Position numbers and translations under genes: made by a program
Shown here: one piece after another, positions 1-6,309 of the stretch
How positions within the stretch are numbered: the stretch's first letter is position 1
Layout of the letters: each line of letters opens with the position of its first letter
Assembly (NCBI GenBank): GCA_019419405.1
Contig: DYAA01000191.1
Coordinates: 1-6,747 of the forward strand
Source of the DNA: Collinsella sp.
GTDB taxonomy: Bacteria; Actinomycetota; Coriobacteriia; Coriobacteriales; Coriobacteriaceae
Reading direction: 5' to 3'
DNA: 6,747 nt
The notes under the pieces: generated by a model
The model's input: only the letters and a program-made list of their open reading frames with translations
The model's database searches: none
What the model was told of the DNA's origin: nothing

Positions 1-197
1 TTTTGTGCCGCCACCGCGCTTGGGGGTGGTTTTGGTGCCTGGCGCCGTGGCGAGCGTTGCTCTAACATGGGGCTCTTTACTTGATATGTATGCCCCAGTT
101 GACGCCGTCCGAGAGCCCCGAAACGTGGGGCATGTGTCCCATGTTTGCGTTGCTGCCGCCTATCGTGTGTCATAGAAATCCGCGATGGCCAGGCACG
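1..197. other. Upstream non-coding stretch, no gene recognised
   Basis: I see no credible gene here. One plus-strand frame stays open from the left edge to a stop at 173-175, but its translation matches no family I know and uses rare codons (cta, tta, aca, cga) that the neighbouring genes avoid. A 5-bp hairpin (11-15 with 25-29) followed by four T could be the terminator of a gene to the left, but it is weak. Several 7-bp perfect inverted repeats lie between 65 and 144 and are described as a finding. The tail end of an upstream gene cannot be excluded. Confidence 0.5.
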
Positions 198-226
198 CTG
201 ACGCTCATATGCTTATGGGCTAGACT
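198..226 (+). promoter_or_regulatory. Probable sigma-70-type promoter of the folate operon
   Basis: CTGACG (198-203) and TAGACT (221-226) are separated by exactly 17 nt, and each matches four of six consensus bases. Transcription would start near 232-234 and leave a leader of about 70 nt before the first start codon. No better pair was found between the left edge and the gene. This is a prediction from spacing and consensus only. Confidence 0.45.
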
Positions 227-248
227 TAACACCATTACGTGTTCGATG

Positions 249-276
249 CGGTTGGTTGGCGGTTGCCGCCCGACCG
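249..276 (+). other. Stable hairpin in the leader of the folate operon
   Basis: Positions 249-254 can pair with 271-276 (one G-U pair). Positions 258-262 pair with 266-270 around a three-base loop, and 255-257 bulge out. The result is an 11-bp GC-rich hairpin ending about 15 nt before the Shine-Dalgarno site. It has no T-run, so it is not an intrinsic terminator. It might affect mRNA stability or ribosome access. I do not recognise it as a known riboswitch. Confidence 0.3.
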
Positions 277-303
277 ATGTATATGACTTGAAGGTGCGTG
301 CAC

Positions 304-936
304 ATGAGCCAAGAGATGATGGACAAGACCTGCCGCGGGTTTGCCGCGGCGCTTGCCGCGCGCGAGCCGGTTCCCGGCGGTGGCAGCGCGAGCGCCTTTG
401 TGGGTGCGCTGGGCGCCTCGCTGTGCGGAATGGTTGCCCGCTACGGTGCGACCAATCCCGCGCTTGCTGATCGTGCGGATGACCTGACGCGTGCGTTTGC
501 CCAGGCTGATGAGCTAGCCCAGGAGCTTGTCGAGTTGGTTGCCGAGGACGTTCGTGCCTACGGGCAGGTGTCGGCGGCATACGGAATTCCACGCGACGAT
601 CCATCTCGTGCGGGTGCGATTCAGGATGCGCTGCATGTGGCCGCTATGCCGCCGTATCGTATTATGGATGCCTGCGGGCGTGCACTGGCGCTGCTCGAGG
701 ACATGGCCGACAAGGGTTCGCGTCAGCTGCTGTCCGATGTGGCGTGCGGCGCCGTGTTCTGCCGTGCCGCTATGCAGGGCGCGAGCTTGACGCTCTTTGC
801 GAACACCACGTCTATGAAGGATCGTGCACGCGCCGAGGAGCTCGAGGCAGCGTGCGATGAGCTGCTGGATACGTGGTTGCCGCGCGCTGATGCGCTGGCG
901 CGCCGCGCCTCCGACGCTGCAAGGAAGAGAGGATAG
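304..936 (+). CDS. fchA: Cyclodeaminase/cyclohydrolase family protein (FchA-like, FTCD C-terminal domain)
   Basis: This 210-residue protein belongs to the family of formimidotetrahydrofolate cyclodeaminases and the related FchA-type methenyl-THF cyclohydrolases, which are cytosolic, all-helical folate enzymes. The family signature, a Gly-rich loop followed by small residues (PGGGSASAF, residues 24-32), is present and is followed by the helix GALGASLCGMVA. The length fits a stand-alone single-domain member. The ATG at 304 is chosen because AAGGTG (291-296) lies 7 nt upstream; an in-frame GTG at 298 would sit almost on top of that site. The gene ends 2 nt before folD, so the two are surely co-transcribed. 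I see no histidine-degradation gene or FTCD formiminotransferase domain nearby. Given the defects in the adjacent FolD, methenyl-THF cyclohydrolase activity seems more likely than formimino-THF cyclodeamination. The family is confident; the exact reaction is inferred. Confidence 0.85.
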   Translation: MSQEMMDKTCRGFAAALAAREPVPGGGSASAFVGALGASLCGMVARYGATNPALADRADDLTRAFAQADELAQELVELVAEDVRAYGQVSAAYGIPRDDPSRAGAIQDALHVAAMPPYRIMDACGRALALLEDMADKGSRQLLSDVACGAVFCRAAMQGASLTLFANTTSMKDRARAEELEAACDELLDTWLPRADALARRASDAARKRG

Positions 937-938
937 CC

Positions 939-1793
939 ATGGCTGAGCTGCTGAAGGGTGCTCCCGTCGCCCGCGCGTTGACGGAGGAACTTGCTGTTCG
1001 CTGTGCCGCTTTGCGCGAGCGGGGCGTTGTTCCGACGTTGGCTATCGTGCGTGTAGGTGAACGCGAGGACGACCTGTCCTACGAGCGCGGTGCCCTCAAG
1101 CGCTGCGAGAAGGTTGGCATCGAGGCTCGCCGCATTTTGCTTCCCGCCGATGTTTCGCCGGACGAGCTGTTGACGGCCATCGAGGACATCAATGCCGATT
1201 CGGCTGTTCATGGCTGTCTGATGTTCCGCCCGCTGCCCGCCGGCCTTGACGAGAACGCCGTCGCCGCAGCGCTCGATCCCGTCAAGGACGTTGACTCTAT
1301 GACGCCGGCTTCGCTGCTCACCACGCTTTCGGGGCGCGGCGAGGGTTTTGCTCCTTGCACGGCTGAGGCCGTGTTGGCGCTACTGGATCATTACGGCGTT
1401 GAGCTGGATGGGGCCAAGGTCGCGGTCGTTGGTCGGTCGCTGGTGATTGGCCGTCCCGTTGCCGCCATGCTTACGGCTCGCAATGCCACAGTGACGACGT
1501 GCCATACGCATACGCACGACCTTGCTGCCGAGTGCCGTGCTGCCGACATTGTGGTTGCCGCCGTTGGACGCGCGCGTACGATTGGCGTGGATGCGGTTCG
1601 AGAGGGCCAGACGATCATTGATGTTGGCATTAATTGGGACGAGGCCGCTGGCAAGCTGGTGGGTGACGTCGATTCTGATGCTGCGGAGCCGGTCGTTAAC
1701 GCCATCACGCCCGTGCCGGGCGGCGTGGGCGCTGTGACGACGGCGATCCTCGCCAAACACGTGATCGAGGCGGCCGAGCGCGCATCGAAATAG
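939..1793 (+). CDS. folD: FolD-family methylene-THF dehydrogenase, probably lacking cyclohydrolase activity
   Basis: At 284 residues this is a full-length FolD homologue. FolD normally oxidises 5,10-methylene-THF to methenyl-THF with NAD(P)+ and then hydrolyses it to 10-formyl-THF. The cofactor-binding region VVGRSLVIGRP (about 163-173) and the C-terminal ITPVPGGVG motif are intact. A recalled alignment with E. coli FolD runs without gaps through LAIVRVG and the KVGI end of the catalytic helix. Tyr50 is kept (Tyr48 here), but catalytic Lys54 becomes Ala52 and Gln98 (VQLPLP) becomes Phe96 (MFRPLP). Asp121 is kept as Asp119. Lys54 and Gln98 are the residues tied to cyclohydrolase chemistry, so this is probably a monofunctional dehydrogenase paired with the upstream cyclohydrolase-family protein. 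The start at 939 has AGAGAGGA 5 nt upstream, overlapping the end of the preceding gene. The loss of activity is inferred, not shown. Confidence 0.93.
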   Translation: MAELLKGAPVARALTEELAVRCAALRERGVVPTLAIVRVGEREDDLSYERGALKRCEKVGIEARRILLPADVSPDELLTAIEDINADSAVHGCLMFRPLPAGLDENAVAAALDPVKDVDSMTPASLLTTLSGRGEGFAPCTAEAVLALLDHYGVELDGAKVAVVGRSLVIGRPVAAMLTARNATVTTCHTHTHDLAAECRAADIVVAAVGRARTIGVDAVREGQTIIDVGINWDEAAGKLVGDVDSDAAEPVVNAITPVPGGVGAVTTAILAKHVIEAAERASK

Positions 1794-1826
1794 GCGTTTT
1801 GGGCTGTTTGAGGGGTTAGCTCTATA

Positions 1827-2065
1827 CCCCGTGGACAAAAAATGCCAAATATGAGTACTGTTGCCAAGATAGTCACATATTCTTTAGGTCAAATAGGCTC
1901 TCTAACGATATTTATTATCGATAAAGAGCCTATTTTATTGGACCTATGAGGAATTACATCATCTAATTTTTGAACAAATGTAGACTTTTGACACCCATAC
2001 GTAGCAAAATTGATGTTACTAAATTGGTGACAGTACTCACATTTGGCATTTTTTGACCACAGGGG
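1827..2065. mobile_element. MITE-like AT-rich element with long terminal inverted repeats
   Basis: Positions 1831-1860 and 2031-2060 are inverted repeats matching at 28 of 30 bases. Similarity continues inward to 1878 and 2013 (41 of 48 overall), and outward a CCCC/GGGG pair extends it with a one-base offset. By hand count the block is about 33% GC, far below the flanking genes. It holds no credible gene, and its middle forms a second large hairpin. Short length, long terminal inverted repeats, low GC and lack of coding capacity are the marks of a miniature inverted-repeat transposable element moved by a transposase elsewhere. No clear target-site duplication is visible. A fixed intergenic repeat or regulatory palindrome is the alternative. 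Confidence 0.6.
1885..1946. repeat. Large hairpin inside the AT-rich element, possible two-way terminator
   Basis: Positions 1885-1901 pair perfectly with 1925-1935 plus 1941-1946, giving a 17-bp stem interrupted by a 5-nt bulge at 1936-1940. Inside it, 1906-1910 pair with 1916-1920. On the plus strand the 11-bp part of the stem runs directly into TTTTATT, so it could end transcripts from folD. The minus strand shows A/T-rich sequence beyond the other arm, so it may work both ways. No better terminator is visible after folD; the GGGGT/ACCCC hairpin at 1812-1830 lacks a T-run. Confidence 0.45.
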
Positions 2066-2102
2066 TTGCCAGCGCCGTGGTTTCGCCCTTTCTGCGCCGA
2101 AG

Positions 2103-2118
2103 CGATACACTGTTATCG
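2103..2118 (+). promoter_or_regulatory. Palindrome overlapping a possible -10 box before the dipeptidase gene
   Basis: CGATA (2103-2107) and TATCG (2114-2118) form a 5-bp inverted repeat around six bases. TACACT (2106-2111) lies within it and could be a -10 element; the best -35 candidate, TTTCGC at 2081-2086, is poor and 19 nt away. A regulator binding the palindrome would block the promoter. Half-sites this short can arise by chance. Confidence 0.25.
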
Positions 2119-2134
2119 TTTGATTTCTTCGCTC

Positions 2135-2141
2135 AAGGAGG
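2135..2141 (+). promoter_or_regulatory. Shine-Dalgarno site deciding the dipeptidase start
   Basis: AAGGAGG is a full-consensus ribosome binding site. Two in-frame ATG codons follow. The one at 2142 touches the site and cannot be used efficiently; the one at 2148 has a 6-nt spacer. The choice matters because it places the catalytic cysteine at residue 3. Confidence 0.8.
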
Positions 2142-2147
2142 ATGCGC

Positions 2148-3671
2148 ATGCCGTGCACAACGATTTTGGTTGGTAAGAACGCGAGCTACGACGGGTCGAC
2201 GTTGGTTGCCCGCAACGAGGACTCGTCCAACGGGGTGTTTGAGCCCAAGCGTATGCGCGTGGTGCATCCCGACGAGCAGCCGCGCGTCTATACGAGCGTC
2301 CTGAGTCACCTGACCGTTGAACTGCCCGATAACCCCATGCGCTACACGAGCGTCCCCGATGTTGTCCCGGGCCACGGCATCTGGGCCGAGGCCGGTTTCA
2401 ACGAGCTCAATGTGGGCATGTCCGCAACCGAGACGCTCACCACCAACGAGCGCGTTCGCGGCGCCGACCCGCTCGTCGACTACGTGCCCGCCAAGGGCAA
2501 CGAGGACGAGGACGGCTATGTTCCGGCGCAGCCCGGCGGTCTGGGCGAGGAGGACATGGTGACCCTGGTGCTGCCATATGCCAAATCCGCCCGCGACGGC
2601 GTACGCATTCTGGGTGACCTGCTCGAGCGCTATGGCACCTACGAGAACAACGGCATCGCCTTTAGCGACGTGGACGAGATCTGGTGGCTCGAGACCATCG
2701 GCGGTCACCACTGGATCGCCAAGCGCGTGCCCGATGACGCTTATGTGACCATGCCCAACCAGCTGGGTATCGATAGCTTTGACCTGGATGACGCCGAGGG
2801 CGCCCAGGCCGATCACATGTGCTCCGCCGACCTGCGCGCTTGGATGGCCGAGTGGCATCTGGACTTGACGCTGGGCGTTGAGGGCGACGGTCCGGCGACG
2901 GTCTTCAACCCGCGCGAGGCCTTTGGCTCGCACAGCGACAGCGACCACGTCTACAACACGCCGCGCGCCTGGTATATGCAGCGCTGCCTTAACCCCAGCG
3001 ATGTGTGGGACGGTCCCGAGGCCGACTACACGCCCGAGAGCGACGACATCCCCTGGAGCCGCGTGCCTGAGCGCAAGGTGACCATCGAGGACATCAAGTA
3101 CGTGCTTTCGAGTCACTACCAGGGCACGGAGTACGACTGCTACGGCAGCAAGGGTACGCCCGCCACGCGCGGCGCCTATCGTCCCATCGGCATCAACCGC
3201 AACAGCCAGCTCGCCGTGCTGCAGCTGCGCCCCTATGCGCAGCCGGCGTATCGCGCCGTGCAGTGGATGGCCTTTGGCTCCAACTCGTTTAACGCGCTGG
3301 TTCCGCTGTACGCCAACGTCGAGACCATGCCCGAGTACTATGCCGACACGCAGGCTCGCGTGACGTCCGAAAACTTCTACTGGGCTAACCGCCTGATTGG
3401 TGCGCTGGCCGACGTCCGCTTCCATGAGTGCGGCCGCGCTGTGGAGGACTACCAGGAGAAGGTCGGCGGCATGGGCCACAAGCAGATTCACGATGTTGAC
3501 GTTGTCGTAGCCGTTCTGCCCGAGGCCGAGGTGCCTGCCGAGCTTGCACGCGCCAACGAGGCCTTTGCCGAGCTTGTTCGCGTGGAGACCGATGCTCTAC
3601 TGGGCAAGGTGCTCTACACCACGAGTTGCGCCATGAAGAATTCCTTCGCGATGAACGACAACGTGAGGTAG
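2148..3671 (+). CDS. pepD: C69-family dipeptidase (PepD type)
   Basis: This 507-residue protein is a C69 peptidase, an N-terminal-nucleophile hydrolase that cleaves dipeptides with broad specificity. It opens with MPCTTILVGKNASYDGST followed by ARNED, the family signature. Cys3 is the expected nucleophile and becomes N-terminal once Met-Pro is removed. No signal peptide is present, so it should act in the cytoplasm, recycling peptides taken up by an amino-acid-fermenting anaerobe. The length falls within the usual PepD range. Starting at 2148 rather than 2142 avoids an extra Met-Arg and fits the ribosome binding site. The gene appears to stand alone: the AT-rich element lies upstream, and a gap of about 100 nt with its own promoter-like sequence separates it from the next gene. 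Substrate preference cannot be read from the sequence. Confidence 0.93.
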   Translation: MPCTTILVGKNASYDGSTLVARNEDSSNGVFEPKRMRVVHPDEQPRVYTSVLSHLTVELPDNPMRYTSVPDVVPGHGIWAEAGFNELNVGMSATETLTTNERVRGADPLVDYVPAKGNEDEDGYVPAQPGGLGEEDMVTLVLPYAKSARDGVRILGDLLERYGTYENNGIAFSDVDEIWWLETIGGHHWIAKRVPDDAYVTMPNQLGIDSFDLDDAEGAQADHMCSADLRAWMAEWHLDLTLGVEGDGPATVFNPREAFGSHSDSDHVYNTPRAWYMQRCLNPSDVWDGPEADYTPESDDIPWSRVPERKVTIEDIKYVLSSHYQGTEYDCYGSKGTPATRGAYRPIGINRNSQLAVLQLRPYAQPAYRAVQWMAFGSNSFNALVPLYANVETMPEYYADTQARVTSENFYWANRLIGALADVRFHECGRAVEDYQEKVGGMGHKQIHDVDVVVAVLPEAEVPAELARANEAFAELVRVETDALLGKVLYTTSCAMKNSFAMNDNVR

Positions 3672-3705
3672 GGATTTCCCGTCGATCGAATAGCGCTAAA
3701 ACGCT

Positions 3706-3735
3706 TTGTCGCTTTCACTCAATCTTGGGTACAAG
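3706..3735 (+). promoter_or_regulatory. Possible promoter of the phasin-like/ABC1 kinase operon
   Basis: TTGTCG (3706-3711) and TACAAG (3730-3735) are 18 nt apart, each with four of six consensus matches. A start near 3742 would leave a short leader before the ATG at 3771. This is the best candidate in the 99-nt gap after the dipeptidase, where no strong terminator is seen, so read-through remains possible. Confidence 0.35.
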
Positions 3736-3770
3736 AACGCCAATGCAGTTGTTTGTGATTGGAGACAACC

Positions 3771-4187
3771 ATGGTTATGAAACTCGATCAGCTTGTTAAC
3801 GGTGCCATTAACGTGGGCTTCGGCGCCGCCGCTGTTGCCGTCGAGGGTAGCAAGAAGGTCCTCGACGACCTCAATACCAAGGGTGAGCAGGTGCGCAAGG
3901 ACGCAGGCGCCCCCGATATCGCCCGCAGCGTGTCCGACATGTTCGAGCAGGCCGGTGGCACCATCTCCGACCTGACCGAGCGTCTGGGCACGCAGGGCGA
4001 GACCGCGGCCCAGCGCGTGCTCGACGAGCTCATTCTGGCTCGCGTCCGCGTTATGACTGCTCCCGAGCGTACGGCCTTCCTGGCCCATGTGCGCGACATC
4101 GTCGATTCGGTCGAGGACAACGTGACCTCGGTGCCCGTCGAGTCCGTTGAGCCCGACGATGCGAAGGACACCGAAGAGGCCGAGTAG
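3771..4187 (+). CDS. Small phasin-like helical protein
   Basis: The product is 138 residues with no signal peptide and no cysteine. Residues about 5-30 form a small-residue-rich amphipathic or weakly hydrophobic helix (LVNGAINVGFGAAAVAVEG). A long charged helical region follows, probably a coiled coil, and the end is strongly acidic (DDAKDTEEAE). This resembles phasins and related polyhydroxyalkanoate-granule or lipid-surface proteins. I see no PHA synthase here and do not infer granules. The ATG at 3771 has GGAG 6 nt upstream; the ATG at 3777 is further away and a TTG at 3759 precedes the ribosome site. Only 8 nt separate it from the downstream ABC1-family kinase, so the two are co-expressed and may work together at the membrane, with this protein as a possible adaptor. 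The family call is tentative. Confidence 0.65.
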   Translation: MVMKLDQLVNGAINVGFGAAAVAVEGSKKVLDDLNTKGEQVRKDAGAPDIARSVSDMFEQAGGTISDLTERLGTQGETAAQRVLDELILARVRVMTAPERTAFLAHVRDIVDSVEDNVTSVPVESVEPDDAKDTEEAE

Positions 4188-4195
4188 CAGCGCAG

Positions 4196-5959
4196 ATGGC
4201 AGATTCCACCACCGATTACAACAATCTAGATCCCTTGGGTGACGAGGCGGCGGTTGTCGATGAGGTCGACGCCGCCGTCTCGGGCGCTCGCAAGAAGCCG
4301 CGCGCTGTCGATATGGTCCCCGAGGAGCCCGACGCGATGGCGCCGGACGAGGAATATCAGCTCACGCCGGCGGGTCGCCGCGAGCGCATCGGGCAGATTG
4401 TTCGCCTGGTCAAAAAGTACCGCGTGTGGGATAACCTCACGCCGGTTCGTTTGCGCCGCCTGCTCGAGGAACTCGGCCCCATGTTCGTCAAGATGGGGCA
4501 GATTCTGGCCAACCGGTCCGAGATTCTGCCGCAACGCTTTTGCGACGAGCTGCGTCGTCTGCGCTCCGACGTGGAGCCTGTACCGTACGAGGTCGTACTC
4601 AGTTGTCTGGAAGAAGAATACGGCCTGCGCCTGGGGGAGATGTTCGATGCGATCGACCCCAATCCGCTTGGTAGCGCATCGCTCGCGCAGGTGCACCGCG
4701 CTCGTCTGGTGACGGGCGAGGACGTGGCCGTCAAGGTGCAGCGCCCCGGTGCGCAGCAGGTTATGGCACAGGACATCGATATCATCCGCTCGGTGGTGCG
4801 TATCGTTTCCAAGTTCGTCAACACCGATCAATTCGTTGACCTGCACGGCGTAGTCGAGGAGTTGTGGACCTCGTTTCGCGAGGAGACCAACTTTTTGGCC
4901 GAGGCCAAAAACCTCAACGACTTCTACGAGTTCCATAAGAGCGTTCATGGCGTGACGTGCCCTAAGTCCTATCTGGACCTGTGCACCGAGCACGTGGTGG
5001 TCATGGACTATGTCGACGGCATTTCGATCGCCGATCCTGAACGCTTGGTGGCCGAGGGCTATGACTTGGAAAAGATCGGTGCCGCTATCGTCGAGGACTA
5101 CTCGACGCAGGTGCTCGATGACGGCTTTTTCCATGCCGACCCGCATGCGGGAAACATCATTCTCAAGGACGGCATCGTTTACTTTATCGACTTGGGCATG
5201 GTCGGACGCATGTCGAGCCACGATCGTGGCATCGTCAAGGACATGATTTTCGCCGTGGCCGAGGGTGACGTGCCCAAGCTCAAGGATTCGCTCATGCGCT
5301 TCGCCGTGACGCGTGGCGACTCGGCCGAGCTCGATCATTCAGCGTTTTTGTCCGATTTGGACTTTATCGTGGCTGACTTTGCGGGTCTTGATCTTAAGGA
5401 CCTGGATATCGGCGAGTTTTTGACCTCGCTGCTAAACCTGGCGCGCAAAAACGATGTTGAGCTGCCGAGCGTGGTAACGATGTTCGCGCGCGGCATGGTG
5501 ACGCTCGAGGGTTTGCTGACCGAGTATATGCCCAACGTCAACATGATCCAGATCATCCAGACGCACATCAAAAACGAGAAGAGCACCTATGCGCGTGTGT
5601 GTGATATGGGACGCGATCTGGCCGCGAGCAGCTATCGCGCGGCAAAAGGCTCGCTCGAGGCGGCCGAGTATTTGGGCTTGGCTTCGCGTATGCTCACGCG
5701 CGGCCAGCTTAAGGTGAACACGCAGATCATGAGCAGCGATAAGGCGCTGCGACAGCTGGGCGGAATTATCGACCGCATGTCGATGGCTATCGTGATCGCC
5801 GGTCTGTTTATCGGTTCGTCGGTGGTGTACTACGCACGCATCGAGCCGGTTGTGTTTGGTATCCCGGTCATTGGCTTTATGGGCTACGTGAGCGCGCTGG
5901 TGCTGGCGCTTATGCTGGGCCGCAATATCTGGCTCAACAGCCACGGCGGCAAGCACTAG
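4196..5959 (+). CDS. ABC1/AarF/UbiB-family atypical kinase, membrane-anchored
   Basis: This 587-residue protein carries the ABC1-family landmarks in order: the KxGQ motif (KMGQ, 99-102), an Ala-rich nucleotide loop (GSASLAQVHRA, 159-169), the ATP-site lysine in VAVK (Lys180), the catalytic loop HADPHAGN (313-320; Asp315, Asn320), and DLG in place of DFG (332-334). The C-terminus has two membrane helices, about 528-546 and 555-575. Residues 1-60 are an acidic, probably disordered extension. In known members this ATPase/kinase-like fold supports quinone biosynthesis or lipid handling. No quinone gene is present here, so the substrate is unknown. Motifs look intact, so it is probably active. It starts 8 nt after the phasin-like gene with only a weak Shine-Dalgarno site, suggesting translational coupling. 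Confidence 0.93.
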   Translation: MADSTTDYNNLDPLGDEAAVVDEVDAAVSGARKKPRAVDMVPEEPDAMAPDEEYQLTPAGRRERIGQIVRLVKKYRVWDNLTPVRLRRLLEELGPMFVKMGQILANRSEILPQRFCDELRRLRSDVEPVPYEVVLSCLEEEYGLRLGEMFDAIDPNPLGSASLAQVHRARLVTGEDVAVKVQRPGAQQVMAQDIDIIRSVVRIVSKFVNTDQFVDLHGVVEELWTSFREETNFLAEAKNLNDFYEFHKSVHGVTCPKSYLDLCTEHVVVMDYVDGISIADPERLVAEGYDLEKIGAAIVEDYSTQVLDDGFFHADPHAGNIILKDGIVYFIDLGMVGRMSSHDRGIVKDMIFAVAEGDVPKLKDSLMRFAVTRGDSAELDHSAFLSDLDFIVADFAGLDLKDLDIGEFLTSLLNLARKNDVELPSVVTMFARGMVTLEGLLTEYMPNVNMIQIIQTHIKNEKSTYARVCDMGRDLAASSYRAAKGSLEAAEYLGLASRMLTRGQLKVNTQIMSSDKALRQLGGIIDRMSMAIVIAGLFIGSSVVYYARIEPVVFGIPVIGFMGYVSALVLALMLGRNIWLNSHGGKH

Positions 5960-6010
5960 AGGCTGCGGCCGTCACCGCATTTTCCTATCGCAAACAATAG
6001 CTTTTACCTT

Positions 6011-6038
6011 GGGCTTCGCCTGCGTGCGAGGCCCTTTT
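6011..6038 (+). terminator. Intrinsic terminator after the ABC1 kinase gene
   Basis: GGGCTTCGC (6011-6019) pairs with GCGAGGCCC (6026-6034), one pair being G-U, around a six-base loop. Four T follow (6035-6038). It lies about 50 nt past the stop codon and should end the phasin-like/kinase operon, separating it from the riboswitch transcript. Confidence 0.85.
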
Positions 6039-6065
6039 GCGTGATACCATTTTGACGGTAATAAT
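6037..6065 (+). promoter_or_regulatory. Probable promoter of the riboswitch transcript
   Basis: TTGCGT (6037-6042) and AATAAT (6060-6065, five of six matches to the -10 consensus) are exactly 17 nt apart. The predicted start near 6072 falls just before the first stem of the riboswitch, which supports the call. The -35 box overlaps the T-run of the preceding terminator. A TTGACG at 6052-6057 was considered, but its -10 would fall inside the riboswitch stem. Confidence 0.5.
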
Positions 6066-6072
6066 CGATGGC

Positions 6073-6249
6073 CTAGATGGTGGTGCGGAGACGCACGAAT
6101 GCGCGGTTTTCCTGCGCGTTTGGGAGAATCGGGGTGCAAGTCCCCGGCTGTACCAGTAACCGTAATTCCTCTTGGCTCGGGATGTTCGCGTCGCAGATCG
6201 GACGGCGCGCCCGAGTCGTTAAGGTTAAGTCGGATCGCCTCCCATCTTG
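6073..6249 (+). promoter_or_regulatory. Cobalamin (vitamin B12) riboswitch
   Basis: The conserved core is easy to read: GGGAGAA (6122-6128), a GGGG/CCCC hairpin with TGCAAG in its loop (6131-6145), and GCTGTACCAGTAACCGTAA (6147-6165), close to the family pattern GGTGnAAnnCC...GCnGnnCCnGnnACnGTAA. An 8-bp stem follows (6174-6181 with 6210-6217). AGTCGGATCGCCTCCC (6228-6243) is the B12-box-like 3' side. AGATGG (6075-6080) pairs with CCATCT (6242-6247) to close the structure. It senses a cobalamin and normally lowers expression when B12 is plentiful. Outer limits are approximate. Confidence 0.92.
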
Positions 6250-6309
6250 CGTGCGGCTGCGGCGTATGCCGCCGGTGTGCATAGGGCTCTGGAGGGAAGG
6301 AGGACCCCG
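6250..6309 (+). promoter_or_regulatory. Riboswitch expression platform and strong Shine-Dalgarno site
   Basis: A GC-rich hairpin (6259-6263 with 6268-6272, loop GTAT) has no T-run after it, so control is probably at translation rather than by termination. AAGGAGG (6297-6303) lies 6 nt before the ATG at 6310. CCTCC at 6238-6242, inside the riboswitch, is complementary to GGAGG at both 6291-6295 and 6299-6303, offering a possible way to hide the ribosome site. CCCC before and GGGG after the start codon could also pair. The mechanism is inferred. Confidence 0.5.

Noticed and set aside
2..175. Open plus-strand frame at the left edge as the end of an upstream gene
   Set aside because: It contains rare codons and has no recognisable product; it may be real but cannot be supported.
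298..303. GTG at 298 as start of the cyclodeaminase-family gene
   Set aside because: It lies about 1 nt after the AAGGTG site; the ATG at 304 has a proper 7-nt spacer.
1988..1993. TTGACA inside the element as an outward promoter
   Set aside because: The -35 match is perfect, but no acceptable -10 box lies 15-19 nt downstream.
1811..2067. AGGGGTT at 1811-1817 and 2061-2067 as a target-site duplication
   Set aside because: The right copy abuts the terminal repeat but the left copy lies about 9-13 nt outside it, so the positions do not match.
1889..2158. Minus-strand 89-codon open frame across the AT-rich element
   Set aside because: It crosses from the element into host sequence, has no convincing ribosome site and shows no family features.
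2133..3491. Long minus-strand open frame (452 codons) opposite the dipeptidase gene
   Set aside because: It is antisense to a clear C69 peptidase; its His/Val/Ala/Gly-rich translation matches no family and is typical of GC-rich antisense frames.
3692..3705. AGCG/CGCT hairpin as terminator of the dipeptidase gene
   Set aside because: The stem is only 4 bp and no continuous T-run follows.
4226..5338. Long minus-strand open frame (370 codons) opposite the ABC1 kinase gene
   Set aside because: The plus strand carries all ABC1 motifs; the antisense product is His-rich and unrecognisable.
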